Origin: Pseudomonas schmalbachii
Lineage (GTDB): Bacteria > Pseudomonadota > Gammaproteobacteria > Pseudomonadales > Pseudomonadaceae
Assembly: GCF_017589465.1 (NCBI RefSeq)
Contig: NZ_JAELYA010000003.1
Location: 186,001-250,000, forward strand
Direction of reading: 5' to 3'
Length of the DNA stretch: 64,000 bases
The notes under the pieces are model-generated. The model made no database searches. It was not told where the DNA came from and was given only the letters and a program-made list of their open reading frames with translations. The stretch's first letter is position 1. Every line of letters starts with the position of its first letter. Position numbers and translations under genes: made by a program. Positions 40,913-49,546 of this stretch are shown here, piece by piece.

Positions 40913-41008
40913 ATGCCCAGCTACAACGCCCCTCTGCGCGACATCGCCTTCGTCGCACACGAAATGCCCGACCTGAGCCAGCGACTCGCGCCGCTCAACG
41001 CTGAGTGA
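40913..41008 (+). pseudogene. N-terminal relic of an acyl-CoA dehydrogenase
   Basis: A 31-codon frame starts MPSYNAPLRDIAFV and then stops. The beginning matches the ACAD_N leader of the roughly 590-residue acyl-CoA dehydrogenases in pseudomonads, which read MPxYxAPLRDIxFV. After the stop no more ACAD sequence is seen before the regulator gene. It is best read as the remnant of a deleted gene. The rest of 40,794-41,122 holds only small inverted repeats (for example GGATGCC/GGCATCC near 40,850 and 40,883). Confidence 0.6.
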
Positions 41009-41122
41009 CGTTCCTCGCCCGCGGATCATCGCCGGGCGATCCGTGAAGACGCGCCTCCCCCCTTTCAAGCGCCTGTATCCCCCGGAGTTCAGGGTCGCCG
41101 CTGGCGGCCCGTGGAGCCAAAC

Positions 41123-43087
41123 ATGTCTGTCGAGCATTACCTGCCGCGCGTAGTTGTCCTGATCACGCATCGTCGCCAGCCGCAACAACCGAGCCGCATG
41201 GCGCGCATCATCCAGCAGGCGCTTCCCGACTTTCACGGCCGGGCACGGATCGAGATCGTCGAAACCACGCTCACGCGTCTGCTGGACGAGGCGCGTGAGC
41301 TGGAAAGCAACCAGCGCGCGGACATCTTCATATGCTCCGGGGCCTCAGCCGATTACCTGCGGCAGAATATCTCGACCTCGGTGTTATCCATCCACATGGG
41401 CGAGTTCGACCTTATCCGCGCCCTGGACCTGGCCAGGACCAGAGCCACCAGGGTCGGCATCCTGAGTTTTCGCCATACCTACCCCGAGCTCGCGGCGCTG
41501 CAGTCGCTGTTCACGGTCGCTATCCGCGAGGCCACCTACGCCAGCTTCGAAGAGGCCCGCCAGCAGGTCCAGCTCCTGGCGAGCGAGGGTTACCGGGTCA
41601 TCGTCGGCTCCTCGACGGTCGTGCAGCTCGCCGATGAGGCGGGCGTCCAGGGGGTGTTGGCACTCAATGTCGACAGCATCCGGCGTGCCCTGGATAACGC
41701 CCTGTCCATCTGTCGCAGCCGGGTCCAGAGCCTGATCCAGCAGCAACGCCTCAACGCGGTGATGCGCAACCTGAGCGACGGAGTGATCGCCGTGGACGCC
41801 GACGGCCTGGTGCAGTCACTCAACCCCAGGATGGCCACCCTGCTGGAGATTTCCGCGGACTGGGCCCGCGGACGGCCACTCCGCGAAGTCATGCCGGCGC
41901 TGGAACCGGCAGCACTGCCATGCAGCAGCGAAAGCCAGGAGAACCAGCTGATCAGGATCGGCACGAAAACCCTGGCCGCCAACCTGACGCCCATTATCGA
42001 AGACGGCAAGACGGACGGCATGGTCATCACCTGCCGGGAAGCCAATGCCATCCAGCGCGCCGACCGGCACATCCGCAGCCTGGCGAGGCCGCGCCATTTC
42101 ACCGCGCGCTACCGCTTCGAGCAGATCCTGGGTGATGCACCAGCCTTCCGGGAAACCGTGCATCTGGCGCAGCTCTATGCCCAGACCGACTCCACCGTGC
42201 TGATCACCGGGGAAAGCGGCACCGGCAAGGAGTTGCTCGCGCAGAGCCTGCACAATGCCAGCGCCCGCCAGCAGGCCCCCTTCGTGGCCATCAACTGCGC
42301 TGCCTTTCCCGAGTCGCTGCTGGAAAGCGAATTGTTCGGCTATGAGGAAGGCGCCTTCACCGGCTCGCGCAAGGGCGGCAAGATCGGCCTGATCGAAGCG
42401 GCACACACCGGCACCCTGTTCCTCGACGAGATCGGCGACATGCCGGTTTCGCTGCAGACCCGCCTGCTACGCGTGCTGCAGGAGCGCGAAGTGCTGCGCC
42501 TGGGCGCCTCCGAACCGACTCCGGTGGATCTGCGAGTGGTGGCCGCGACTCACTGCGACCTGCGGACACGCATTGCCGACGGCCGCTTCCGGGAAGACCT
42601 GTTCTATCGGCTGAACATACTGCGCCTGGTCGTCCCGCCGCTGCGCCAGCGGGCCCAGGACATACCCATGCTGGTCAACGGCATCCTCGGGCGCTTGTCA
42701 CGCGCGCCTGGCATGCCACGCTTCGAAACCATCGCCCTGCCCCGGCTCATGCCTTACCTGATCCGGCACCGCTGGCCCGGCAACATCCGGGAACTGGAGA
42801 ACATCGTGGAGCGCGCGGCGATATCCGCCCAGGTGCTGGAAGGCAGCGATCGGGACGATTCCCTCCGCACCCTGTTCCCCGAACTCTTCGAGGACGAACA
42901 CGCAGGGTTCCCTGTCTCCATCGAGCCGGCCACCGATGACCTGCGAAGCCTTGGCAAAGCCGCCGAAGCGGCCCACGCCCGTCAGGTGCTGGGCGCCTGC
43001 GAAGGCAACCTGGACGAGACAGCCCGACGTCTCGGAGTGAGCCGCACCACCCTGTGGCGTCGCTTGCGCGCCGGCAGGAGCCATTGA
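41123..43087 (+). CDS. Sigma54-dependent activator with PrpR N-terminal domain (LvaR-like)
   Basis: A 654-residue enhancer-binding protein. The PrpR_N sensor (about 10-190, with [17 protein letters not shown] and [15 protein letters not shown]) is followed by a PAS-like segment (about 205-300). The AAA+ domain has Walker A GESGTGKE at 363-370 and the sigma54-contact loop GAFTGS at 410-415. A Fis-type HTH lies at the end ([20 protein letters not shown]). The ATG at 41123 has GGAG 6 nt upstream; the GTG at 41111 overlaps that site. The likely target is the -24/-12 promoter at 37806-37821. Confidence 0.9.
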   Translation: MSVEHYLPRVVVLITHRRQPQQPSRMARIIQQALPDFHGRARIEIVETTLTRLLDEARELESNQRADIFICSGASADYLRQNISTSVLSIHMGEFDLIRALDLARTRATRVGILSFRHTYPELAALQSLFTVAIREATYASFEEARQQVQLLASEGYRVIVGSSTVVQLADEAGVQGVLALNVDSIRRALDNALSICRSRVQSLIQQQRLNAVMRNLSDGVIAVDADGLVQSLNPRMATLLEISADWARGRPLREVMPALEPAALPCSSESQENQLIRIGTKTLAANLTPIIEDGKTDGMVITCREANAIQRADRHIRSLARPRHFTARYRFEQILGDAPAFRETVHLAQLYAQTDSTVLITGESGTGKELLAQSLHNASARQQAPFVAINCAAFPESLLESELFGYEEGAFTGSRKGGKIGLIEAAHTGTLFLDEIGDMPVSLQTRLLRVLQEREVLRLGASEPTPVDLRVVAATHCDLRTRIADGRFREDLFYRLNILRLVVPPLRQRAQDIPMLVNGILGRLSRAPGMPRFETIALPRLMPYLIRHRWPGNIRELENIVERAAISAQVLEGSDRDDSLRTLFPELFEDEHAGFPVSIEPATDDLRSLGKAAEAAHARQVLGACEGNLDETARRLGVSRTTLWRRLRAGRSH

Positions 43088-43197
43088 GCGCGGCCCGGCC
43101 ATGCAACTCTGCGCCAGGCGTCGATGGCATCCTGAACACAGCGGTATGCGGAACCTGCGAAACCGGCGCTTCTGCAACGCCGGATGGAATCCCCGGT

Positions 43198-43224
43198 GCG
43201 CCGGCGGAACGACTCCGCCGGCGC
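43198..43224. terminator. GC-rich hairpin between convergent genes
   Basis: A perfect 11-bp stem GCGCCGGCGGA/TCCGCCGGCGC with a 5-nt loop lies between the ends of the activator and the formyltransferase genes. No T-run follows, so it may act as a weak or Rho-assisted bidirectional terminator. It marks the border between the catabolic island and the siderophore cluster. Confidence 0.5.
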
Positions 43225-43231
43225 CGTCGGC

Positions 43232-44068
43232 TCACTTGCGCTGCAGCCCGCGCGCGAGGATCGCCAGACCCTGTTCCAGCGCCGGGAACAGGCTGTTGTG
43301 GAAGTTGTTCCAGCGCATTTCGAGGATGGTGTCCTCGGGGTCGATGGGGGTGTCGAGGACGTCGAAGATCACTTCGCCGGAGTCGATGCCGTTGTCGACG
43401 TAGTGGAACGAGGCGCCGGTCATGGCGACCACCGGCACGTCGATGGTCTCGCGCGTGGTCCAGTCGATCACCTTCCTGCCCCGCGCGCCGTACAGCGCAT
43501 CCAGCGTCGCATAGGCACCACGGCGCTCGTAGGGCGATTCCAGGCGGGTGATGCCGGGATGGATGTTGACCATGCGGCGATGGAACTCGGCGCCTTCGCG
43601 GACCAGTTCGTCGAGGATCACCAGCAGGCCGTCGATCACCACGACATCCGCCTCCAGCGCCCGCAGGCGCTCGCCCAGGCGACGCTCGAAGTCCGACTTG
43701 CCGGGCACCCGCCGCGGATCGCCGAGCGGCAGGCTGCGATAGCTGGAGGGCACGTTCTCCAGCAGTTCGTTGACCGACCGCCCCTGCACCTTCAGGTCGG
43801 CCGGATAGAACCAGTGGCAGCCCTGCCCCGGCTGGTAGCCGTAGTCCTCGATCACCTTGCGGTCGCGCGGCGATTCGGGATCGTCGTCGTAGATGATGCC
43901 GCGCAGGTCGTAGGTCTCGCCGAGGGCGGTGTCGTTGAGGGCCTGGACCAGGAATTCCAGCGGCGACTTCATGTAGCGCTGTTCGCCCTTGTAGGCCACC
44001 TGCTGGCCGGCCTTGTCGGCGGCGGCGTTACGCAGGGACCAGAGGTACACCAGTTTGATTTTCTGCAT
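43232..44068 (-). CDS. pvdF: N5-hydroxyornithine formyltransferase, PvdF-like
   Basis: A 278-residue protein, close to the roughly 275 residues of P. aeruginosa PvdF. It starts MQKIKLVYLWSLRNAA and contains DKAGQQVAYKGEQRYMKSPLE, which I recall as near-identical in PvdF. The formyltransferase active-site set is Asn168, His170 (VNIHPG) and Asp229 (NGIDSGEVI). It transfers a formyl group from N10-formyl-THF to N5-hydroxyornithine to make the hydroxamate ligand. It starts 11 bp after the SyrP-like stop. The ornithine hydroxylase it needs (PvdA) is not in the window. Confidence 0.88.
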   Translation of the reverse strand: MQKIKLVYLWSLRNAAADKAGQQVAYKGEQRYMKSPLEFLVQALNDTALGETYDLRGIIYDDDPESPRDRKVIEDYGYQPGQGCHWFYPADLKVQGRSVNELLENVPSSYRSLPLGDPRRVPGKSDFERRLGERLRALEADVVVIDGLLVILDELVREGAEFHRRMVNIHPGITRLESPYERRGAYATLDALYGARGRKVIDWTTRETIDVPVVAMTGASFHYVDNGIDSGEVIFDVLDTPIDPEDTILEMRWNNFHNSLFPALEQGLAILARGLQRK

Positions 44069-44079
44069 CGGATTCGGAC

Positions 44080-45072
44080 TCACAGTGTTGTGGGAAGCGT
44101 GTCGCCGCTGACGCCCTCGGCCATCGCCACGACCACCTTGCGCTCGCCGCTGAAGGGCTTGCGCGCATGGGCGGTGAGCATGTTGTCGAGCATCAGCACG
44201 TCGCCGGTACGCCACGGAAACACCACTTCGCATTCATCGAGGACGCCACGGACATGCGCCAGGGCGTCGGCTTCCAGGGGCGTGCCGTCGCCGTAGTAGA
44301 CGTTGCGCGGCAGCCCCTCCTCGCCCACGGTGTCGAGCAGGATTTCCTGCATCTCCGGGTCGAGGTTGGTCAGGTGGAACAGGTGCGCCTGGTTGAACCA
44401 CACCCAGTCGCCGGTGCGCGGGTGCCGGGCCACGCCCTGGCAGAGCTGGCGGGTGCGCAGGTCGCCGTCCTCGTTCCATTCGCAGTGGATGCCACGGGGA
44501 CGGCAGAACGCCTCCACCTCGTCCCGGCGCCCGGTGTTGAACACCTGCTGCCAGGTCAGGTCCAGGCCGTTGCCGTAGTTGCGCACGTACATCAGGCGCT
44601 TGTCCGCGAAGCGCTGGCGCAGCGCCGGGTCGATGCGGCGGAACACTTCGCGGCTGTCGGCGATCGGCGTCTCGCCACCGCTGGCCGCCGCCCGCGCGCA
44701 GTAGAACCAGATGCGCATCGGCCACTCGGTGGTGTAGGCCTGCTCGTTGTGCAGCGGGATCGAACGATGGGCCGGGTACTCGGTGGACGTGTAGACCCCC
44801 TTGCCATCGACCTGGCTGCGCGGCGTCGAGCCGAACTCGTAGTTGAGCAGCGGATGGCCGAACGCCGCGGCGAAGCGCTGGAAGCCCTCGACACCGTCGG
44901 CGGCGAAACCGCTGAGCAGCACCGCGCCATCGCGTTCGAGTCGCTCGTCGATCAGCGCGCGGATGGCGGCGAAGTCGGCCTCCAGGGACAATTCCCCGAG
45001 GCCCGGGGACAGGCGCAGCGGGAAGCCCGGCTCCACCTGCAATCGGGGCGGCGTGAGCACGCTCATGTTCAT
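44080..45072 (-). CDS. SyrP/TauD-type Fe(II)/2-oxoglutarate hydroxylase
   Basis: A 330-residue dioxygenase. The metal ligands are His108-x-Glu110 (PLHNEQ) and His302 (TAHARKPF), with Arg311 positioned for 2-oxoglutarate. The HxE form and length match SyrP and related enzymes that beta-hydroxylate amino acids, often Asp, while they are carrier-bound on an NRPS. The gene lies between mbtH (25 bp) and pvdF (11 bp), so it belongs to the siderophore operon. The amino acid it hydroxylates is not determined; no Asp module is among the visible ones. Confidence 0.82.
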   Translation of the reverse strand: MNMSVLTPPRLQVEPGFPLRLSPGLGELSLEADFAAIRALIDERLERDGAVLLSGFAADGVEGFQRFAAAFGHPLLNYEFGSTPRSQVDGKGVYTSTEYPAHRSIPLHNEQAYTTEWPMRIWFYCARAAASGGETPIADSREVFRRIDPALRQRFADKRLMYVRNYGNGLDLTWQQVFNTGRRDEVEAFCRPRGIHCEWNEDGDLRTRQLCQGVARHPRTGDWVWFNQAHLFHLTNLDPEMQEILLDTVGEEGLPRNVYYGDGTPLEADALAHVRGVLDECEVVFPWRTGDVLMLDNMLTAHARKPFSGERKVVVAMAEGVSGDTLPTTL

Positions 45073-45097
45073 GGGAAGACCCTCCAGCGACGGCGGA

Positions 45098-45298
45098 TCA
45101 GGCCATGGCCTTGCGCAGGCTCAGCGGACGCATATCGGTCCAGACGCTCTCGATGTGGTTCAGGCAGGTCTGCTTATCACCCTCCACACCCACGCTTTTC
45201 CATCCCTCCGGAATGGCCTTGTAGTCCGGCCAGATGGAGTACTGCTCTTCGTGGTTGACCACTACCTTGAAGCGGGTGCTTTCGCTGTCGAAGCTCAT
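45098..45298 (-). CDS. mbtH: MbtH-family NRPS accessory protein
   Basis: A 66-residue protein with the complete MbtH signature: [37 protein letters not shown]. MbtH proteins bind A domains and are needed for their folding or activity. GAGGA lies 7 nt before the ATG. It is the first gene of the mbtH-syrP-pvdF transcript and is preceded by a Fur-box-like site. Confidence 0.96.
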   Translation of the reverse strand: MSFDSESTRFKVVVNHEEQYSIWPDYKAIPEGWKSVGVEGDKQTCLNHIESVWTDMRPLSLRKAMA

Positions 45299-45362
45299 CT
45301 CGAATCCTCGTCCTGGTTGAATCGCCCGATTGGGCGGCTGTACCTAGTAGACGATCTACAGA

Positions 45363-45377
45363 TGAGAATGATTAGTG
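45363..45377. promoter_or_regulatory. Fur-box-like site upstream of mbtH
   Basis: TGAGAATGATTAGTG matches 10 of 14 defined positions of the 7-1-7 Fur consensus. It lies 65 bp upstream of the mbtH ATG and shares the core TGAGAATGATT with the site before the receptor gene. Confidence 0.5.
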
Positions 45378-45410
45378 TTAGCTAGAAAAACTCTTCTTCC
45401 GGAGGACAAC

Positions 45411-45460
45411 GTGCAGGAGCGCCCCATGGGCGCGATTCGCGGGCATGGCCCGCTCCTACA
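45411..45460. repeat. REP-like inverted repeat (GTAGGAGCGGGCC family, one degenerate arm)
   Basis: The right arm GGGCATGGCCCGCTCCTACA is intact, while the left arm (GCAGGAGCGCCCCATGGGCGCG) has diverged. Family as at 8003-8069. Confidence 0.7.
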
Positions 45461-45479
45461 GATACTCCGGCGTTGCGAT

Positions 45480-45601
45480 CCCCTCACCCCAACCCTCTCC
45501 CGGAGGGAGAGGGGGCGCGATGGTGTGAGGTGGTACACCGTGCCAACCGGCGACTCCGAACAGTCCCCTCTCCCTCGGGGGAGAGGGCTAGGGTGAGGGG
45601 G
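45480..45601. repeat. Large inverted repeat, CCCTCACCCCAACCCTCTCCC family
   Basis: The left arm CCCCTCACCCCAACCCTCTC and the right arm GAGAGGGCTAGGGTGAGGGG flank about 75 bp. Elements of this kind are common in pseudomonads. No other copy is in the window. Confidence 0.75.
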
Positions 45602-45625
45602 AAGCATCACGACCATGCAAGCAAA

Positions 45626-45697
45626 AGCTTCGCGAGCAGAGCTCGCTCCTACAAAAACGCCGGCAAGACAGACCTGTAGGGCGGGTGCAACCCGCCA
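45626..45697. repeat. Two single repeat arms (GCTCCTACA and GTAGGGCGGGT families)
   Basis: The arm at 45626-45653 belongs to the family of 11698-11765, and the arm at 45675-45697 to the family of 15226-15283. Together with the two elements before it, four different repeat families are packed into about 290 bp of the 479-bp gap between mbtH and the receptor gene. Confidence 0.7.
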
Positions 45698-45713
45698 CGA
45701 CGCCCATCATGAA

Positions 45714-45747
45714 AAAGGGGCGAACACCCTTCGGCGTCCGCCCCTTT
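45714..45747 (-). terminator. Intrinsic terminator of the TonB-receptor gene
   Basis: Read on the minus strand, stem AAAGGGGCG/CGCCCCTTT with a 16-nt loop is followed by TTTTTC. It begins about 30 bp after the receptor stop. Confidence 0.75.
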
Positions 45748-45777
45748 CTCCGCGATCCCTCGCGTCAGGTCACGCGC

Positions 45778-47976
45778 TTACCAGCGATAGGCGACCGTGC
45801 CGAGCAGGGTGCGTTCCTCGCCCCAGTAGCAGCGACCGGCGTTGTTGCAGCCGCTGACGTACTCCTCGTCGAACAGGTTGCGGACGTTCACGTCCACCGA
45901 CCAGTGCTGGTCGAAGTCGTAGCCGGCCATCGCATCCACCAGCGTCACGTCGCCACTGTCGAGCTTGCCGTACAGGCTCGGCGCCGTGTAGGCGAAGGTG
46001 CTGTCGATGTAGCGCACGCCGCCACCCACGCGGAAGCCGTTCAGCGCACCATCGCGGAAGCGATAGGTGGCCCAGGCCGAAGCCAGGTTGCGCGGCACGC
46101 CGGTCATCTGCTTGTCCTCCAGCAGCGAGCCGGGCGCATCCTTGGTGATTTTCGCGTCGGTGTAGGTGTAGGACGCCGTCAGGTTGAGGTTCTCGTTGAC
46201 GTCGCTGTTGACCTCCAGCTCGACACCCTTGGCACGGCTCTCGCCGACCTGCCGGTAGTCGCGGAGGGCGCTGTCGAAGATGAAGTCATTCTCCTTGCGC
46301 AGCTCGTACACCGAGGCGGTGAAGGTGGTGTTCCAGCCCTTCGGCTCGTACTTCACACCCGCCTCGTACTGCTCGCTGGTGATCGGATCGAGCGGACCGG
46401 AAAGGCTCGAGGTCTGCTGGACCGGTACGAAGCCGGTGGAGTAGCTGATGTACGGCGAGATGCCGTTCTCGAACTGGTACATCACCCCGGTCTGCCAGGT
46501 GAAGTCGTGGTCCCAGTAGTCCAGGTCCGACAGGCCGTTGGTGGTGTTGGGACGGTTGCGGTACTTGCTGTTGACGTAGTCCTGGCGGCCGCCCAGCAGG
46601 AAGATCCAGTTGTCGTACTTGGTCTGCACCTGGCCGTAGACGCCGTACATGTCCTGGTCGAGCTGGGAGTCCTGGATGCGCAACGCCATGGTCGGCTTGT
46701 TCGGCGGGTAGACCGGGTTGAAGGCGTTGATGGTGCCGCCGAGACCGGCTTCCCAGTCCTGGTTGTAGGAGGTGCGATCGTAGCCGGCGCCGAGCAGCAC
46801 GTTGTGCTCGAACTCGCCGGACTGGAAGCGGCCCTCGAACTGGTTGTCCAGGGAGTAGGCGATCGACTTGTTGTCGCGGTCGTACGCGGTGTTCACCAGG
46901 GTGGTGCCGAAGCCGCCGTTGTTCAGGTTGCCCGGCCAGGTCTCCAGGCGGTCGATGCGCGACTGCATGTAGCGCGAGTTCTGGCGGAACTGCCAGGTCT
47001 CGTTGAACTGGTGGCTGAACTCGTAGCCCAGGCTCCAGGTTTCCCGCTTGAAGTCGTCCCAGTTCGGGTTGCCGAGGAAGGCGTCCTTGTCGAACTTGCC
47101 GTTGGGGTTGTCCAGCAGCGTGCCGGCCGCCGGGTAGCCCAGCTCCATCATGGTGCGGTCGCGCTGGTAGGCGGAGAGCAGGGTCAGCGCCGTGGACTCG
47201 CTGAAGTTGAAGGTCATCGACGGGGCGATGTAGATGCGGTCGTCCGGGATCTCTTCGACCTGCGTATCGGCATTGCGGCCGAGCATGACCACGCGGCCGA
47301 GGATGCGCTCATCGTCGGTCAACGGCCCGGATACGTCCACGGCCAGTTGCCGGCGATTGTTGCTGCCGTAGGTGGCCCGCACCTCGCCCTGGGCATTGGT
47401 GGTCGGGCGCTTGCTGACCAGGTTGACCACGCCGCCCGGGGCGTTCTCGCCGTACAGCACCGAGCTCGGGCCGCGGAACACTTCGGTGCGCTCCAGGCCG
47501 TAGGGCTCGGTGGTGGTGTCGTAGCGGTTGCCCTGCACCCGCAGGCCGTCGCGCAGCAGACCGTAGCCGTAGTCGGTGGCGTTGAAACCGCGAATGAAGA
47601 ACAGGTCGCCGGCCAGGCCGTCACCGGCGGCGAACGGCGGCGCGAAGATACCCGGCACATAGCCGAGGATTTCGGTGAGCGTCTGCGAGTTCTGATCCTG
47701 CATGCGCTGGCGGGTTACCACCGATACGGATCGCGGGGTCTCGGACAACGGCGTGCTGGTCTTGGTGCCTGCGGTGCTGTTGCGCACCTGATAGCCGGAT
47801 GTCTGCTGGTCTTCCGCTTCGCCGGTCACCAGGGTCGCCTGCAGTTGCAGGGTATCCCCCTCGCCCGACTTGGCCGACTTGGCCGGCTCCGCGGCCCAGA
47901 CAGCGCCCTGGTATGCCGCCGTGGCGACCAGAAGCGCCAGAGCGCTTACCTTGAATTCCCACTTACTGCTTTCCAT
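45778..47976 (-). CDS. TonB-dependent siderophore receptor without signalling domain
   Basis: A 732-residue outer-membrane protein. A signal peptide (about 1-28, ending AVWA) is followed by a TonB-box-like LQATLVTGE region, the plug domain (about 70-190, DLFFIRGFNATDYG, EVFRGPSSVLYGENAPGGVVNLV) and a 22-strand barrel ending in an aromatic residue (VAYRW). The FhuA/FpvA-type siderophore-receptor pattern is clear. It lacks the roughly 80-residue N-terminal STN domain present in FpvA, so it is not expected to signal to a sigma/anti-sigma pair. It probably imports the ferric form of the cluster's product. GGAGGGGAA lies before the ATG. Confidence 0.93.
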   Translation of the reverse strand: MESSKWEFKVSALALLVATAAYQGAVWAAEPAKSAKSGEGDTLQLQATLVTGEAEDQQTSGYQVRNSTAGTKTSTPLSETPRSVSVVTRQRMQDQNSQTLTEILGYVPGIFAPPFAAGDGLAGDLFFIRGFNATDYGYGLLRDGLRVQGNRYDTTTEPYGLERTEVFRGPSSVLYGENAPGGVVNLVSKRPTTNAQGEVRATYGSNNRRQLAVDVSGPLTDDERILGRVVMLGRNADTQVEEIPDDRIYIAPSMTFNFSESTALTLLSAYQRDRTMMELGYPAAGTLLDNPNGKFDKDAFLGNPNWDDFKRETWSLGYEFSHQFNETWQFRQNSRYMQSRIDRLETWPGNLNNGGFGTTLVNTAYDRDNKSIAYSLDNQFEGRFQSGEFEHNVLLGAGYDRTSYNQDWEAGLGGTINAFNPVYPPNKPTMALRIQDSQLDQDMYGVYGQVQTKYDNWIFLLGGRQDYVNSKYRNRPNTTNGLSDLDYWDHDFTWQTGVMYQFENGISPYISYSTGFVPVQQTSSLSGPLDPITSEQYEAGVKYEPKGWNTTFTASVYELRKENDFIFDSALRDYRQVGESRAKGVELEVNSDVNENLNLTASYTYTDAKITKDAPGSLLEDKQMTGVPRNLASAWATYRFRDGALNGFRVGGGVRYIDSTFAYTAPSLYGKLDSGDVTLVDAMAGYDFDQHWSVDVNVRNLFDEEYVSGCNNAGRCYWGEERTLLGTVAYRW

Positions 47977-48057
47977 CTACCACTTCCCCTCCATTGACAG
48001 TGCGGGGGCAAACGCCCCCTGAGGTGTTGGAAACACGCAAAAGGCGCGGCAATCTAT

Positions 48058-48072
48058 CACGAATCATTCTCA
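48058..48072. promoter_or_regulatory. Fur-box-like site upstream of the receptor gene
   Basis: On the minus strand TGAGAATGATTCGTG has the same core as the site at 45363-45377. It lies 82-96 bp upstream of the receptor ATG. A TTGAGA about 18 bp from an AATGAT-like -10 overlaps it, so Fur could block the promoter. Confidence 0.5.
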
Positions 48073-48130
48073 TTTGCGCGCTATATTCTCAACGATTCGC
48101 ATTGACATGAAATAGCCAGCATTCACCACC

Positions 48131-49532
48131 TCAGGCCCGGGCTACAGCGGCTGCCACGGATCTGGCGAAAACGTCGGCGATCTGGTCGATCTGTGCCGCT
48201 TCCACGATCAGCGGCGGGAGGAAGCGCAGCACGCTGGAATGGCGCCCGCCGACCTCGATGATCAGTCCCCGGCGCAGGCATTCGCGCTGCACCGCCGAGG
48301 CCAGTACGCCGTTCTGCGGCGGATGGCCGAGGGCGTCCGGGCGCCCTGCCGGATCGACCATTTCCACCCCGAGCATCAGTCCCTGCCCACGCACGTCGCC
48401 CATCTGCGGGAAGTCCTTCTGCACCGCCCGCAGATGCCCGGCGAGACGCGCGCCCATCGCCGCCGCGTGCTCGTCCAGGCGCTGTTCGCGGACGATGCGC
48501 AGGGTCGCGGCGCCAGCGGCCATCGCCAACTGGTTGCCACGGAAGGTGCCGGCATGGGAGCCCGGCTTCCACACGTCCAGCGACTTGTCGTAGACCACCA
48601 CCGCCATCGGCTGGCTGCCGCCGATGGCCTTGGACAGCACCAGCACGTCCGGGACGATGCCGGCATGTTCGAAGGCGAAGGGCTTGCCGGTGCGCGCCAC
48701 GCCGCACTGGATCTCGTCGAGGATCAGCGGCACCCCGGCATCGCGGGTGATGCGGCGTATCTCGCGCAGCCAGGCCGCCGACGCCGGGATCACCCCGCCC
48801 TCCCCCTGCAGCGTTTCGAGGATCATCCCGGCCGGCGGCAGCACGCCGCTTTCCGGATCGGTCAGCTGGTTCTCGATGTAGTGCAGGCCGATGCGCTCGC
48901 CCGCCTCGCCGCCGATCCCGAACGGGCAGCGGTAGGCGTAGGGATACGGCAGGAACTGCACGCCGGAGATCATGCCGTCCAGATGCGCCTTCGGCCCGAG
49001 ATTGCCCATCAGCCCCAGCGCGCCCTGGGTCATGCCGTGGTAGGCGCCATGGAAGGCCATCACCTGGCTGCGGCCGGTGGCGGTGCGCACCAGCTTCAGC
49101 GCCGCCTCCACCGCGTCGGTGCCGGCCGGCCCGCAGAACTGGATGCGCGCATTCCTGGCGAACGCCGGCGGCAGCAGCGCGAACAGCTCGTCGATGAAGG
49201 TTTCCTTGGCCTCGGTCATCAGGTCCAGTGTGTGCAGCGGACGCTGGCCGTCGAGAGTGGCGCGCATCGCCTGCACCACCTCCGGATGGTTGTGACCGAG
49301 GGCCAGGGTTCCGGCCCCGGCCAGGCAGTCGATGAACCAGCGGCCCTCGCTGTCCTGCACATGGATGCCCTGGGCGCGTCTGAGCTCCAGGGGAATGCGC
49401 CGCGGATAGCTGCGCGCGTTGGATTCGACGGCGGCCTGGCGCTCCAGTCGCGGCGTCGGGGCGAAGCTGTAGTCCGCTGCGGCCACCGCGGCGGCCGGGC
49501 TCGGCTCGATGATGGATGCGACCTGAAGAGGG

Positions 49533-49546
<14 letters not shown>
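48131..49546 (-). CDS. pvdH: Diaminobutyrate-2-oxoglutarate aminotransferase, PvdH-like
   Basis: A 471-residue class III PLP aminotransferase. It has FCGPAGTDAVEAALKL, AFHGAYHGMTQGALGL, the cofactor Asp in ILDEIQCGVARTGK and the Schiff-base Lys in LSKAIGGSQPM. It makes L-2,4-diaminobutyrate from aspartate semialdehyde, the residue used in the pyoverdine chromophore. I chose the ATG at 49546, which overlaps the NRPS stop by 14 nt and has CAGGAAC upstream; an ATG two codons on is possible. The longer frame runs into NRPS coding sequence. Confidence 0.87.

Noticed and set aside
45330-45375. PvdS (iron-starvation sigma) box before mbtH
   Set aside because: The best match, CTAAT-N17-CGT, fits the TAAAT-N16-CGT pattern poorly; a Fur-type site explains the region better.
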